A stretch of 40,080 nucleotides of DNA, taken from NCBI GenBank assembly GCA_041595875.1, contig JBFHJN010000016.1:1-40080 (forward strand), read 5' to 3'. Made by a program: the position numbers and the translations under genes. The notes beneath the pieces are model-generated. The model saw nothing but the letters and a program-made list of their open reading frames with translations, was not told the DNA's origin and did not search any database. Shown here one piece after another: positions 17,134-25,278 of this stretch (its first letter is position 1; the number at the start of each line of letters is the position of its first letter). The DNA is from UBA2279 sp041595875. GTDB lineage: Bacteria > Actinomycetota > Coriobacteriia > Anaerosomatales > Anaerosomataceae.

Positions 17134-17937
17134 CTATCCGGAGCAGGTCACCGTGGTGTGCTGCGATGCGACGATGATCCTCGTGTCGGCTCCCAGCCGA
17201 TGCACGCACGCCTCCAGCGTCTCGCGCACGATCTGGGGCCGGTTGTTCTGCTCCGAGAGGTGCACCGCGCATACGCTGCGCACGCCGCTCTCGATGAGTC
17301 GTTCAAGGACCAGGGCCGCATCGTCGTTCGACAGATGTCCGGTGGCCGAGAGGATCCGGTTCTTCAAGAAGGCGGGGTAGGGGCCGGTTCTGACCATGTT
17401 CACATCGTGGTTCGATTCCAGCCCCACCATCGAGCAGCTCTGAAGCACTTCGAGAGCGGCGGCCGGCACGTGCCCCGTGTCGCTCGCCAGGCCGAAGCGC
17501 ATGCCCCGCGCGTCCTCAAAGGCGTAGCCCACCGGCTCCACGGCGTCGTGACTTGTGCGAAACGCCCGGATCCTCAAGCCGCCTATCGTGAAGTCCTCAT
17601 CGGGGCGGATACGCTCCATCACCTTGACGGCGGCCAGGTGGCTCGATCCCTCGATAGTGCCTGCCGTGGCCAAAACCGGCACATCCAGGCACTTCGCCAG
17701 CACTCGCACGCCGGCCACGTGATCCGAGTGCTCATGGGTGAGGAGGATGCCGCGCACGTTGGCCTCGTCGACGCCCGCCTCGGCCATCCGGCGGCGTGTC
17801 TCCCGTGCCGAGAGCCCGGCGTCCACCAAGATGACGTCATCTGCCGAGCAGACCGCGATGCAGTTTCCGCGTGAGCCGGAGCCGAGGAACGCGATGTGGA
17901 ACTCGCATCCGGTTTCAGGATGTTTGGATAGGGTCAT
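17134..17937 (-). CDS. WalJ/YycJ-type metallo-beta-lactamase-fold nuclease
   Basis: A 267-residue MBL-fold hydrolase. The metal motif HEHSDH lies near residue 69-74, followed by SDTGH and the family block ESNHDVNMV with GPYPAFLKNRIL and GHLSN, which identifies YycJ/WalJ. Homologues are DNases implicated in mismatch repair or in the WalRK cell-wall stress locus; no walRK gene is present here. A TACAAT box ends six bases before the ATG with no Shine-Dalgarno, so the gene may be translated from a leaderless mRNA. Confidence 0.88.
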   Translation of the reverse strand: MTLSKHPETGCEFHIAFLGSGSRGNCIAVCSADDVILVDAGLSARETRRRMAEAGVDEANVRGILLTHEHSDHVAGVRVLAKCLDVPVLATAGTIEGSSHLAAVKVMERIRPDEDFTIGGLRIRAFRTSHDAVEPVGYAFEDARGMRFGLASDTGHVPAAALEVLQSCSMVGLESNHDVNMVRTGPYPAFLKNRILSATGHLSNDDAALVLERLIESGVRSVCAVHLSEQNNRPQIVRETLEACVHRLGADTRIIVASQHTTVTCSG

Positions 17938-17943
17938 GAGCGC

Positions 17944-17949
17944 ATTGTA
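17944..17949 (-). promoter_or_regulatory. -10 box of a probable leaderless promoter for walJ-like gene
   Basis: The minus strand reads TACAAT, then GCGCTC, then ATG. Transcription would start at about the A of the start codon. The -35 is weak (TTATGC at 18 bases). Confidence 0.5.
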
Positions 17950-18008
17950 GCTGCACGCGCTCGGTGGGCATAATCAAACCTGTAGTCCCGTCTACTAAGG
18001 AGTGCTCG

Positions 18009-18368
18009 ATGGCAAAGGACCGCTGGTCGCTCAGGAACATCTATCTGTACCTCGTATGCCTGATCACGCTCATCATGGTGATCTTCTCGGTGGTCAACGT
18101 CGTTCGTGCAACGGTCGAGCTCGTCTATCCGGATCCCGGTTACTTCTATGAGATCCCCATCGAGAAGGGCGGCACCTCAGAACTGACCCAGGAGCAGATC
18201 GATCGTCAGAACGAGCAGCAGCGCCAGCAGTCTCAGCGTCAGGCGATCTTGAGTCTGGTTGGCGGCGCGGCACTTCTCATCGTGGCCGGACCGCTGTACG
18301 TCTATCACTGGCGCAAGATCGAGGTCGAGCACAGCGATACCACGCCGGACAAGACCGTCGGAGCCTGA
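18009..18368 (+). CDS. Small two-helix membrane protein
   Basis: A 119-residue protein with two hydrophobic segments (about 8-35 and 78-100) separated by a Gln/Arg-rich stretch. The N-terminal segment (RNIYLYLVCLITLIMVIF) resembles short DUF5671-like membrane proteins, a weak match made by eye. AAGGAGTGCTCG precedes the ATG at 18009, which is why this start is preferred over 17964. No function can be given. It lies 69 bases ahead of the glutaredoxin gene on the same strand. Confidence 0.75.
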   Translation: MAKDRWSLRNIYLYLVCLITLIMVIFSVVNVVRATVELVYPDPGYFYEIPIEKGGTSELTQEQIDRQNEQQRQQSQRQAILSLVGGAALLIVAGPLYVYHWRKIEVEHSDTTPDKTVGA

Positions 18369-18437
18369 CAGGAAGTGACCGCCGGCGCCCGCTCGTTACC
18401 GATCACCTGTCCGCCGCGAGAGCAGAGGAGACGTTTC

Positions 18438-18683
18438 ATGGCTGTCAAGCTGTTCGCACTTTCCACATGCCCGTACTGCAGGATGACGCGCAAGTACCTT
18501 GAGGACAACGACGTCGAGTTCGATCTTCTGGAGGTCGATCTGCTCGAGGGGCAGGAGCGCACGGACGCGATCGCCGAGGTGAAGGAGCTCTCCGGCGGGA
18601 CCTCGTTTCCTGTAGCGGTGATCGATGACGAGGTGATCGTGGGCTTCAACAAAAAGAAGATCAGGGAGATGTTGAGTCTATGA
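18438..18683 (+). CDS. Glutaredoxin-like protein (CPYC)
   Basis: An 81-residue thioredoxin-fold protein with the classical CPYC active site at residues 11-14, cis-proline block TSFPVAVID and GFNKKKIREML at the end, all of NrdH/glutaredoxin type. It is a dithiol-disulfide carrier in the cytoplasm. GAGGAGACG precedes the start at 18438. Its stop overlaps the start of the next gene (ATGA at 18680-18683), an FTR-like protein, so an electron path from FTR to this glutaredoxin is a reasonable inference. Confidence 0.9.
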   Translation: MAVKLFALSTCPYCRMTRKYLEDNDVEFDLLEVDLLEGQERTDAIAEVKELSGGTSFPVAVIDDEVIVGFNKKKIREMLSL

Positions 18684-19351
18684 GCGGCGACGGCGCTCGT
18701 CCCGTCCGGCGCAGGTTTCCCGAGGGGACAACCGCGGAGGATCTCAAGGAGTATATGGCGCCGTTCGTGGCGACTCTTGGCTATAAGTTCAACACCGAGA
18801 GCGAGTTCGTTGACGAGGTGCTGACCTCTGAGCTCGAGATCTTGGAGAAGACAGGTGACGTGTTCTGTCCGTGCAGGATCAGTACGGGAGACCCCAAAGA
18901 GGACGCGAAGATCGTCTGCCCATGCATCCCGTTCTACCTGGAGCAGTTCGCGGCCATGCGCAAGTGCTGGTGCGGGTTGTTCATCAGGACCGATGTGGAT
19001 GATGGGAGTGAGCTTCTCGGTGTGATCGAGGAGCCGGAGCCGGGGGCGGCTGTGGACGTCCCGGTCTGCCGGGTCGAAGACCTCCCCGACGGTCAGGTCC
19101 GGCATGTGAAGATCGGCAAGCAAGACATCGCCCTCGCTCGCGTGGGCGAGGAGTACTTCGCGCTCTCCAACCTATGCCGGCATGCCTTCGGCCCGCTGTC
19201 CGACGGGATCCTCGATGGCCACTACGTGATGTGCCCTTGGCACGGTTGGCGCTATGACCTCCGAGACGGGACAACCGACCATCCCGACGCGGATGTGAGG
19301 ACCTACGAGGTCTCCGTATCGAACGGAGAAGTGCTGGTGAGAATCGCGTAG
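18680..19351 (+). CDS. Ferredoxin:thioredoxin reductase catalytic domain fused to a Rieske domain
   Basis: A 223-residue two-domain protein. Residues about 15-105 are an FTR catalytic-chain-like domain with CPC (63-65), CPC and CWC cysteine pairs; in characterised FTR these six cysteines bind a 4Fe-4S cluster and form the active disulfide. The last pair is normally CHC, and here Trp replaces the histidine. Residues about 125-220 are a Rieske 2Fe-2S domain, with ligands CRH and CPWH and the form of soluble Rieske ferredoxins. It has no signal peptide. It is coupled to the glutaredoxin gene, so a role reducing protein disulfides with electrons from an iron-sulfur donor is likely. Confidence 0.85.
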   Translation: MSGDGARPVRRRFPEGTTAEDLKEYMAPFVATLGYKFNTESEFVDEVLTSELEILEKTGDVFCPCRISTGDPKEDAKIVCPCIPFYLEQFAAMRKCWCGLFIRTDVDDGSELLGVIEEPEPGAAVDVPVCRVEDLPDGQVRHVKIGKQDIALARVGEEYFALSNLCRHAFGPLSDGILDGHYVMCPWHGWRYDLRDGTTDHPDADVRTYEVSVSNGEVLVRIA

Positions 19352-19441
19352 AGACTACCCTTGTGCGAGCTTAACCAGTATTATCTAGTCATCTGCGCCA
19401 GACAGAAGACGGTCTTCCTACAAGGACCCGCAAAGAGAGCC

Positions 19442-20692
19442 ATGCAAAGACAAGCAACAATCGTCGCTCGAATGGTCGCCGGGATGGCGTTCGTCCTCGT
19501 CCTGGCCTTTCCGGTTGCAGCGATGGCATACCATGAGCCCTTCGCGCCGGGCACCGGTTGCGGTGCCTGCCATGGTGATGGCACTGCAGACCAGTATGAC
19601 TACGAAGATGTGTATGACCTGCCCACCTGTGAGGATTGCCACGACCTGAGTCCCGACGTGGCCGAGTGGTACGGCGCCGACAACCACTATTCCGGGCCTC
19701 ATGGTTTCTACACCACCACTACCGGCAAGTGCGATAACTGCCACTCAGTGCACGATGCGGCCGAGGACGGAGTCATGCTGTTGGCGGGCCCCACCACCTG
19801 GAGCACCTGCTTCACCTGTCACGACGGGACCGGCGGATTCGGCGTATATGGAACGATCGAGGATCGTACGGGAATCGACCCGCTGGATGACGACCCGGCC
19901 ACTGAGGGCGGCGGACATGCATATGCGGTGACGTCCGTGGTGCCCGGCGGCGATCCCGATACGGGTGGGGATGACGCCTCGCGCGTCTTCGGCGGCCAAA
20001 GCGGTTACCTGATATGCACGGACTGTCACAGTGTCCATGGGGCTTCGGTTGTGGATCCGTTCGTCGGCGACAGGCGTCGCCTAAGGGCCAATCAGCCAAG
20101 CATCCTCTCCACAAAGCTCCTGAAGCGTCAGCCGACGTCAGCCACCACAACGACCACCCGGTACGGATCGGACTGGTGCCTGAGCTGTCACGCTGGTAGG
20201 GCTTCTTCGAACCCGCTGCACAATCATCCCGTTGAGTCGACTGGCTCCAGCTTCACCGCTGGGACTCCGTACGACTACGGCAATCTCCCTGTCCTGTCGA
20301 CCGATACCACAACGGGAACGACAGTGCTGTCCGGGCTCGGCGGAATCGTCAAGACGGGTTTGCCTTCGTTCATGCATCAGCCTAATCCGCCTTACGCCAG
20401 CGAGAACCGTGGCTATCTGATGCCCTACCCCAGGACCGAGCTTCAGACAGGTCATGCACCCATCTGCCAGCAGTGCCATGAGGACTCGCGCAGCGTAGGC
20501 ACTCTCGTGGGTGACGGATCTACCGCAGACGCAGCGGACGGTGTCATCACAGTGGATAGCGCGGACGGGGTTACCGCCAGCGACAACCCCCGATTCCAGA
20601 ACTTCCCCCACGAGACCGAGAATAACCTGATGTTGGTGGAGACAGCCGATGACTTGTGCCTCAACTGCCATCCTGTGAGCCAACTTCCGTAG
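19442..20692 (+). CDS. Exported octaheme c-type cytochrome
   Basis: A 416-residue secreted protein with signal peptide (hydrophobic stretch ending AMA before YHEPF) and eight CxxCH heme sites: CGACH, CEDCH, CDNCH, CFTCH, CTDCH, CLSCH, CQQCH and CLNCH. Spacing is wide, with Ser/Thr-rich loops between the hemes. There is no catalytic motif that I recognise, so it is likely an electron-transfer cytochrome at the cell surface or wall. The ATG at 19442 is the start nearest the signal peptide; upstream frame to 19361 lacks conserved features. It is a paralogue of the following gene, with a shared order of the last seven hemes and the same NNFPHETEN..CLNCH ending pattern. Confidence 0.9.
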   Translation: MQRQATIVARMVAGMAFVLVLAFPVAAMAYHEPFAPGTGCGACHGDGTADQYDYEDVYDLPTCEDCHDLSPDVAEWYGADNHYSGPHGFYTTTTGKCDNCHSVHDAAEDGVMLLAGPTTWSTCFTCHDGTGGFGVYGTIEDRTGIDPLDDDPATEGGGHAYAVTSVVPGGDPDTGGDDASRVFGGQSGYLICTDCHSVHGASVVDPFVGDRRRLRANQPSILSTKLLKRQPTSATTTTTRYGSDWCLSCHAGRASSNPLHNHPVESTGSSFTAGTPYDYGNLPVLSTDTTTGTTVLSGLGGIVKTGLPSFMHQPNPPYASENRGYLMPYPRTELQTGHAPICQQCHEDSRSVGTLVGDGSTADAADGVITVDSADGVTASDNPRFQNFPHETENNLMLVETADDLCLNCHPVSQLP

Positions 20693-20733
20693 GAAGTGCC
20701 ACCAGCTACTGTTCAGACACCCTGGGTTCTGGG

Positions 20734-20739
20734 TAGAAT
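20734..20739 (+). promoter_or_regulatory. -10 box of a probable leaderless promoter for the second cytochrome
   Basis: TAGAAT is followed by six bases (ACGTGG) and the ATG. A TTCAGA at 20712-20717 lies 16 bases upstream. There is no Shine-Dalgarno, so the gene may be leaderless. Confidence 0.45.
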
Positions 20740-20745
20740 ACGTGG

Positions 20746-22014
20746 ATGTTTAAGCAACGTTCAGACGCGCCTTCCCAGACCCGCAATCATCGTTGGCACC
20801 CGAGACCAGGCGGAAGACCAGGGCTTGTCGCGTTCCTGCTGTTCATCACAGCGGGCTATTTCCTCGTTGCCACCCCTGCTCTGGCCTACATCGAGCCGAG
20901 CACCCTTACGGGAACCTCCTGCATGTATTGCCATCCCTGGATATGGGTGGATGGAGTGTTGACGATACAGCGCTATCCTGCGGCCGGGGGTGACTGTGCG
21001 AGCTGCCATGGAGAGTCAGGCGACGGCTTCTCCTGGGACAAGGAGTCCGGTCCCCACGCCGGTTACAGCACCACCACTCGCAAGTGTGCGGCGTGTCATT
21101 CGGTTCACGAAGCCCCCTCGGACAGCATACTGTTGCTTCCGGCGGCAACCATCTCGGCGACATGCTTCTCGTGTCATGATGGGACTGGCGGCTGGGGAGT
21201 GTATGGAACGATCGAGGCTCGCACGGGTACCGCGGCCGGCTCGGGGCACGCCTACGATCAGACGTCAGTCATTCCCGGTGGGGACGCGGGATCGGGAGGT
21301 GCTGTCAGCGTGGAATTCAGCGGTCCAAGCGGGACCCTGACGTGCACGGACTGTCACAGCCCCCATGGTGCGAACGTCGTCTCGGCGTTCATGGGAGACC
21401 GGCGGCGCGTTCGCAATGCCGCCAGCAACTCGCCGGTATCTACGAAACTGTTGAAGCAGCAACCAACAGGAGCCTCCACGGCGGTCACGTCCTACGGCTC
21501 CGATTGGTGTTTGACCTGTCATGCCGGAAGGTCTTCTGACGGGGTGATTCACAATCATCCGGTTGAGAGCTCCACTACGACATGGGTCTACGGCAATGTC
21601 GCGGTCTTAGCGGCGGATACTGCAACCTCGGCAACGGTCATGGGCGGTCTGGGTGGCGTTTCCTTTGCCGGCGGTGGCCATGAGTCCGCTTCTGGTGGTC
21701 CAGGCAATCGTGGCTACTTGATGCCGTATCCCCGGACGACGCAGCAGGCGGGACACGCCCCCATATGCCAGCAATGCCACGAAGACACGCGTTCGGTAGG
21801 GGAGCTGGTATCCGGCGGCACGCAAGGGGATGCTGCCACGGCATCGATTGCCGCTGCTGATGGCGTGTATTGGAACGGGTCAACGTGGGCGACATCCACT
21901 GCTGACAACCCGCTGTTCCAGAACTTCCCTCACGAGACCGAGAATGCGTACATGCTCGTTGAGACGGCCGATGATCTGTGCCTCAACTGCCATCCCACCG
22001 CGCAGCTGCCGTAG
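20746..22014 (+). CDS. Exported octaheme c-type cytochrome (paralogue)
   Basis: A 422-residue protein with a long basic N-region, a hydrophobic signal segment ending ALA before YIEPST, and eight CxxCH sites: CMYCH, CASCH, CAACH, CFSCH, CTDCH, CLTCH, CQQCH, CLNCH. It matches the upstream cytochrome throughout, for example CHDGTGG.GVYGTIE, SYGSDWCL.CHAGR, RGYLMPYPRT and AGHAPICQQCHED, and is a tandem duplicate. It probably forms part of the same extracytoplasmic electron conduit. It starts 53 bases after the first gene and has its own candidate promoter. A convergent hairpin at 22063-22085 ends it. Confidence 0.9.
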   Translation: MFKQRSDAPSQTRNHRWHPRPGGRPGLVAFLLFITAGYFLVATPALAYIEPSTLTGTSCMYCHPWIWVDGVLTIQRYPAAGGDCASCHGESGDGFSWDKESGPHAGYSTTTRKCAACHSVHEAPSDSILLLPAATISATCFSCHDGTGGWGVYGTIEARTGTAAGSGHAYDQTSVIPGGDAGSGGAVSVEFSGPSGTLTCTDCHSPHGANVVSAFMGDRRRVRNAASNSPVSTKLLKQQPTGASTAVTSYGSDWCLTCHAGRSSDGVIHNHPVESSTTTWVYGNVAVLAADTATSATVMGGLGGVSFAGGGHESASGGPGNRGYLMPYPRTTQQAGHAPICQQCHEDTRSVGELVSGGTQGDAATASIAAADGVYWNGSTWATSTADNPLFQNFPHETENAYMLVETADDLCLNCHPTAQLP

Positions 22015-22062
22015 AGTCTGCCGCTGGTTGAGGCAAGCGGTTGCCATAGGGCGATGACGAAC

Positions 22063-22085
22063 AAGGGCGCCCACTGGGCGCCCTT
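22063..22085. terminator. Bidirectional terminator hairpin between cytochrome and SPFH genes
   Basis: AAGGGCGCCC (22063-22072) pairs with GGGCGCCCTT (22076-22085). It lies between two convergent stop codons; the flanking A and T runs are short on both sides. Confidence 0.75.
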
Positions 22086-22110
22086 GGCACACTCCGGGAA
22101 CAGACTCGTG

Positions 22111-23037
22111 TTACTCGGCGGTCTTCTCTTTGAACAGCTCTGCGATACCACCGATGCTGCCCATGATCCCGCTTACCTCCATGGGGAGGAACACCTTGTT
22201 CGCGGGTCCGTCCGCGATGGCCTTGAGGGCCTCGAGGTAACGGATGGCGATGAGGTCGTTGGTGGGGTTGCCTTCGTGCACTGCGCTGAACACTGACTTG
22301 ATAGCGAGTGCCTCACCCTCTGCCAACGCGATCTTCTGGAACTTCTCGGCTTCGGCCACGTCCTTGATGGCCTGGGCCTTACCTTCGGCTTCGAGAATGG
22401 CCGCGCCTTTCGAACCCTCGGCGCGCGTGATCGCGGCCTGCTTGTCACCGTCGGCTTCAAGGATCAGGGCACGGCGGGTACGCTCGGCCTTCATCTGGCG
22501 GTGCATGGCCTCGGTGACGTCCATCGGCGGCTCGATACGCTGCAGCTCCACGCGAACCACGCGGACGCCCCATTTGTCGGTGGCGTCGTCAAGGATCTGG
22601 CGCAGTGCGGAGTTGATCTGCTCGCGCGAGGTGAGCGACTCATCAAGCTGCATCTCGCCGATGACGTTACGCAGGTTGGTCTGCGCCAGCTTGGTGGCGG
22701 CGATGTAGAAGTTGGCCACGTTGTAGACCAGCTTCACCGGGTCGGTCGCCTCGTAGTAGACGACCGCGTCCACGGTGACCACGACGTTGTCTTTGGTGAT
22801 GACTTCTTGCGGGGGCACGTCGACGACGTTCTCGCGCATGTCCACCTTCGTCATCTTGTCGATGACCGGGATGATGATGGTCAGTCCGGAATCGACGGTG
22901 CGCTGATACTTGCCGAGACGTTCGACGAGACCCTTTTCATACGGTCGGACGATACGGATGCCGGCCATGGCGTAGAAGAACACCACGAACAGCACCACGG
23001 CGCCGAACACGACGGCAAACGCCGCTCCAGAATCCAT
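22111..23037 (-). CDS. SPFH/stomatin-family membrane protein (QmcA-like)
   Basis: A 308-residue protein: one N-terminal membrane helix (about 5-25), then the SPFH domain (RIVRPYEKGLVERLGKYQR to VELQRIEPPMDV), then an Ala/Glu-rich coiled coil (residues 195-255), the standard layout of bacterial stomatins. Such proteins assemble into large membrane rings and scaffold membrane microdomains or proteases. The start lies one base after the stop of the NfeD gene, its usual partner. Confidence 0.92.
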   Translation of the reverse strand: MDSGAAFAVVFGAVVLFVVFFYAMAGIRIVRPYEKGLVERLGKYQRTVDSGLTIIIPVIDKMTKVDMRENVVDVPPQEVITKDNVVVTVDAVVYYEATDPVKLVYNVANFYIAATKLAQTNLRNVIGEMQLDESLTSREQINSALRQILDDATDKWGVRVVRVELQRIEPPMDVTEAMHRQMKAERTRRALILEADGDKQAAITRAEGSKGAAILEAEGKAQAIKDVAEAEKFQKIALAEGEALAIKSVFSAVHEGNPTNDLIAIRYLEALKAIADGPANKVFLPMEVSGIMGSIGGIAELFKEKTAE

Positions 23038-23038
23038 G

Positions 23039-23494
23039 TCAGTCCCCCTTCGTATCTGTAGCTTCTACGGGCGTCACAACCAGGTGGGTGCCCTCGATGC
23101 GATCGATGATCACACGCGTGCCTACGGGAATGAGCTCTGTGGCAGGGGAGTCCGCACGCCATTCTTCACGCTCGATGCGTATCCGGCCTGCGCCATCTCC
23201 CGGCTCGATGCCTTCGGTGACGGTGCCGATCTTGCCTACCAGGCGGTCGACATTCACCTTCTGCGGCGGCTCGTGAGTCACGCGGTCGGCGAAGCCCCGC
23301 AATCCGAACAGCAGCGCAATAGAGACGGCGAGAAACGCCGCCCACTGCCAGCCCAGGCTCAGGCCAAGGTAGTCCACAGCTGCCGCAGCAGCAGCGCCTA
23401 TCCCGAACGGTAGCAGGAAGAAGCCAGCCGTGAACATCTCGCCCACGATGAGAACCGCTGCAAGGCCGACCCACACCCAGAACCATGCGTCCAT
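23039..23494 (-). CDS. NfeD-family membrane protein (short form)
   Basis: A 151-residue NfeD: three to four hydrophobic helices in residues 3-68, then an OB-fold domain (LVGKIGTVTEGIEPG through GTRVIIDRIEGTHLVV). It lacks the ClpP-like protease domain of long NfeD. It is co-transcribed with the SPFH gene immediately downstream, the conserved partnership for these families. Confidence 0.92.
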   Translation of the reverse strand: MDAWFWVWVGLAAVLIVGEMFTAGFFLLPFGIGAAAAAAVDYLGLSLGWQWAAFLAVSIALLFGLRGFADRVTHEPPQKVNVDRLVGKIGTVTEGIEPGDGAGRIRIEREEWRADSPATELIPVGTRVIIDRIEGTHLVVTPVEATDTKGD

Positions 23495-23565
23495 TGCATC
23501 ACACTCCCCGAGTGATCCGATAACTCGACATTAATCGTAAGGAGGCACTGAAGGAAGTGTGTACC

Positions 23566-24468
23566 CTAATTGGCGCTTTGTTCCTCGTCATCTCCGAGAG
23601 GAGACAGACCGCGCTCGGCCGCCACAGCGTCCAGGGCCAGCATGACAACCTCTTCGACCATCGGATCCAATGCGAAGTCGAGTTCTTTCTCGAACGACAC
23701 TTTGATATAGCCGTTGCACGTCTTGCATGTGTGGATGCGATGGCCGGGGTCTTCCTGGTCGAACAGGTACTCAAGATTCTCGGGTGTGCGTTCCCCGCAT
23801 CTGGCACAGCGCAGTCGAGCGAAGATCCACTCTGCACGGCACAGGGGGCAGGAGAGCATGCGAACGCCGCCCTGTAGGTTCCCTTTGTCAAGAACCCGAC
23901 CGAATGACGCAGGAGTGCCGCACACGGGGCACAGACCGGAGCTCCACCGGGTCCAGTCGAACTCCTTCAAGGGCTTGAGCGCCTTGGTCGCACCTGCGGC
24001 TATGAACGGAGTGATGGCGGTGGTCACAATGAACGAGTACGTGGACAGCGGGGCCGCACCGGCCTCTTTGGAGAGCCGTGCATACATCAAGGATACGAAC
24101 GAGTCGATTCCCTTGAGGACATCTTGGGCCATCTCGTCCGTGACAGCGGACTCGAAGTCAGCCGCTTTGAGGGCGTCGGACTGTTCCAGGGGAAGACCGC
24201 CCTCCTCGGCGAGCAGATCCGCTACCGCACGCAACGCACTGCGCAGCGGAGCAGCAGGGATGGACGGTGCGGACATGGCGAAGATTATGCGTCCTGCCGC
24301 CAGGGCCTCTTCGATCTTGTCGTTCTCGGGGGGCGTCCAGTCGAGTGCCTCTTGTGCGAAGGAGTCCTGGAGATTCCAGAGCTTCTCGAAGAAGGCGAGC
24401 GTCGGTGCGATGTCAGGTCGGGTCTCGCTGTAACGCTGGATGGATTTCGAGCGCGGTGAAGGAGTCAC
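23566..24468 (-). CDS. fdhE: Formate dehydrogenase accessory protein FdhE
   Basis: A 300-residue FdhE. Four CxxC knuckles in the C-terminal half (CPVC, CPLC, CARC, CKTC) form the two rubredoxin-like metal sites of the family. In E. coli FdhE binds the immature catalytic subunit and is needed for activity of respiratory formate dehydrogenases before TAT export. The start is GTG at 24468, preceded by TGGAGG. It lies close to fdhABC but is separated from them by two thiol-redox lipoprotein genes on the other strand. Confidence 0.92.
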   Translation of the reverse strand: MTPSPRSKSIQRYSETRPDIAPTLAFFEKLWNLQDSFAQEALDWTPPENDKIEEALAAGRIIFAMSAPSIPAAPLRSALRAVADLLAEEGGLPLEQSDALKAADFESAVTDEMAQDVLKGIDSFVSLMYARLSKEAGAAPLSTYSFIVTTAITPFIAAGATKALKPLKEFDWTRWSSGLCPVCGTPASFGRVLDKGNLQGGVRMLSCPLCRAEWIFARLRCARCGERTPENLEYLFDQEDPGHRIHTCKTCNGYIKVSFEKELDFALDPMVEEVVMLALDAVAAERGLSPLGDDEEQSAN

Positions 24469-24583
24469 AGTGCCTCCATTTGGGTTGCCGGTTTGTGATT
24501 CTTACCCACTCACAGGGTACCGCAATGCCCCCTGAGGTACCAGCGCGCCCGCGTGTTCCGGTGTTCGGTCAAAACCTTCCATG

Positions 24584-24589
24584 GGTACA
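24584..24589 (+). promoter_or_regulatory. Candidate -10 box for the Sec-peroxiredoxin gene
   Basis: TACAAT lies 54 bases ahead of the start at 24644. TTCGGT 16 bases upstream is a possible -35. Confidence 0.4.
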
Positions 24590-24643
24590 ATAGTAAGCAG
24601 TCTCGATGACGGGGCCGGCGACTCGACAGGCGGGGTGAAGGGT

Positions 24644-25222
24644 ATGCGGCGAAGACACAGCACGACGTTCGTCTTGCTCCTGGTAGCGGTGGGATTGTCG
24701 CTAGCGCTAGGGGGGTGTAGCACGGAGGGCGTTGGAGAGGATTCAGAGCTCCCGCCCCAGGAGGGTCTTGAGATCGGTGACACCGCGCCTGATTTCCGTA
24801 TGCAGAGTCAAGATCAGGTCACGGTGGCTCTGAAAGACTACGCAGGGACGAAGAACGTCGTGCTGGTCTTCTATCCGGCGGACTTCACGCCTGTTTGAGA
24901 GGGCGAGCTGTCCGGGTACCGTGACAACTACCAGTTCTTCCAAGATCGTGATACCGAGGTCTTTGGCATCAGCCTTGACGGGTGGGCCAGTCATGCTGAG
25001 TTCCGAAGGCAGCTTGAGGTCCCATTCGACCTGCTGAGTGACTGGGAGCGCACGACTACTCCCGACTACAGGGCATTCAACGAGCGGCAGATACTGGCCA
25101 ACCGCTGGAGTTACCTGATCGACAAGGAAGGCAAGGTCGTCTACACGCAGCATTCGGGCCTCAACGAGCCGCGGGATATCGACGCCATGATGGATGCTGT
25201 TGAGAAGCTTTACGCGGAGTAG
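24644..25222 (+). CDS. Selenocysteine peroxiredoxin-like lipoprotein (TGA at 24896-24898 read as Sec)
   Basis: Read through an in-frame TGA, this is a 192-residue AhpC/TSA-type peroxiredoxin. It has a lipoprotein signal (lipobox LGGC, Cys25), then GDTAPDFRMQSQDQVTV and FYPADFTPV-U-EGELSGYRD. The TGA (codon 85) falls exactly on the peroxidatic cysteine of the TPxC motif, and the reading frame continues with normal family sequence (FGISLDGWASHAEF, LLSDWE, YLIDKEGKVVY) to TAG at 25220. A SECIS-like hairpin follows the TGA. No other cysteine is left in the mature part, so it would be a 1-Sec enzyme reducing peroxides on the outer face of the membrane. A nonsense mutation is the alternative. The start is set by GTGAAGGGT. 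Confidence 0.85.
24909..24926 (+). promoter_or_regulatory. Predicted bacterial SECIS hairpin in the peroxiredoxin gene
   Basis: Starting 11 bases after the TGA, TGTCCGG pairs with CCG(T)GACA, with one bulged T, around a GTA loop. The loop begins 18 bases after the TGA, close to the spacing recalled for E. coli fdhF (19). Confidence 0.6.
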
Positions 25223-25278
25223 CAGTCGGAGCATGTCGATAGTGCCCCGGAAGGGCACATCGTCTTGGAGGAGGAACC

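Noticed and set aside
24581..24898. Truncated peroxiredoxin (pseudogene reading ending at TGA)
   Set aside because: The TGA falls on the catalytic residue and intact family sequence continues to a normal stop, which fits Sec rather than decay.
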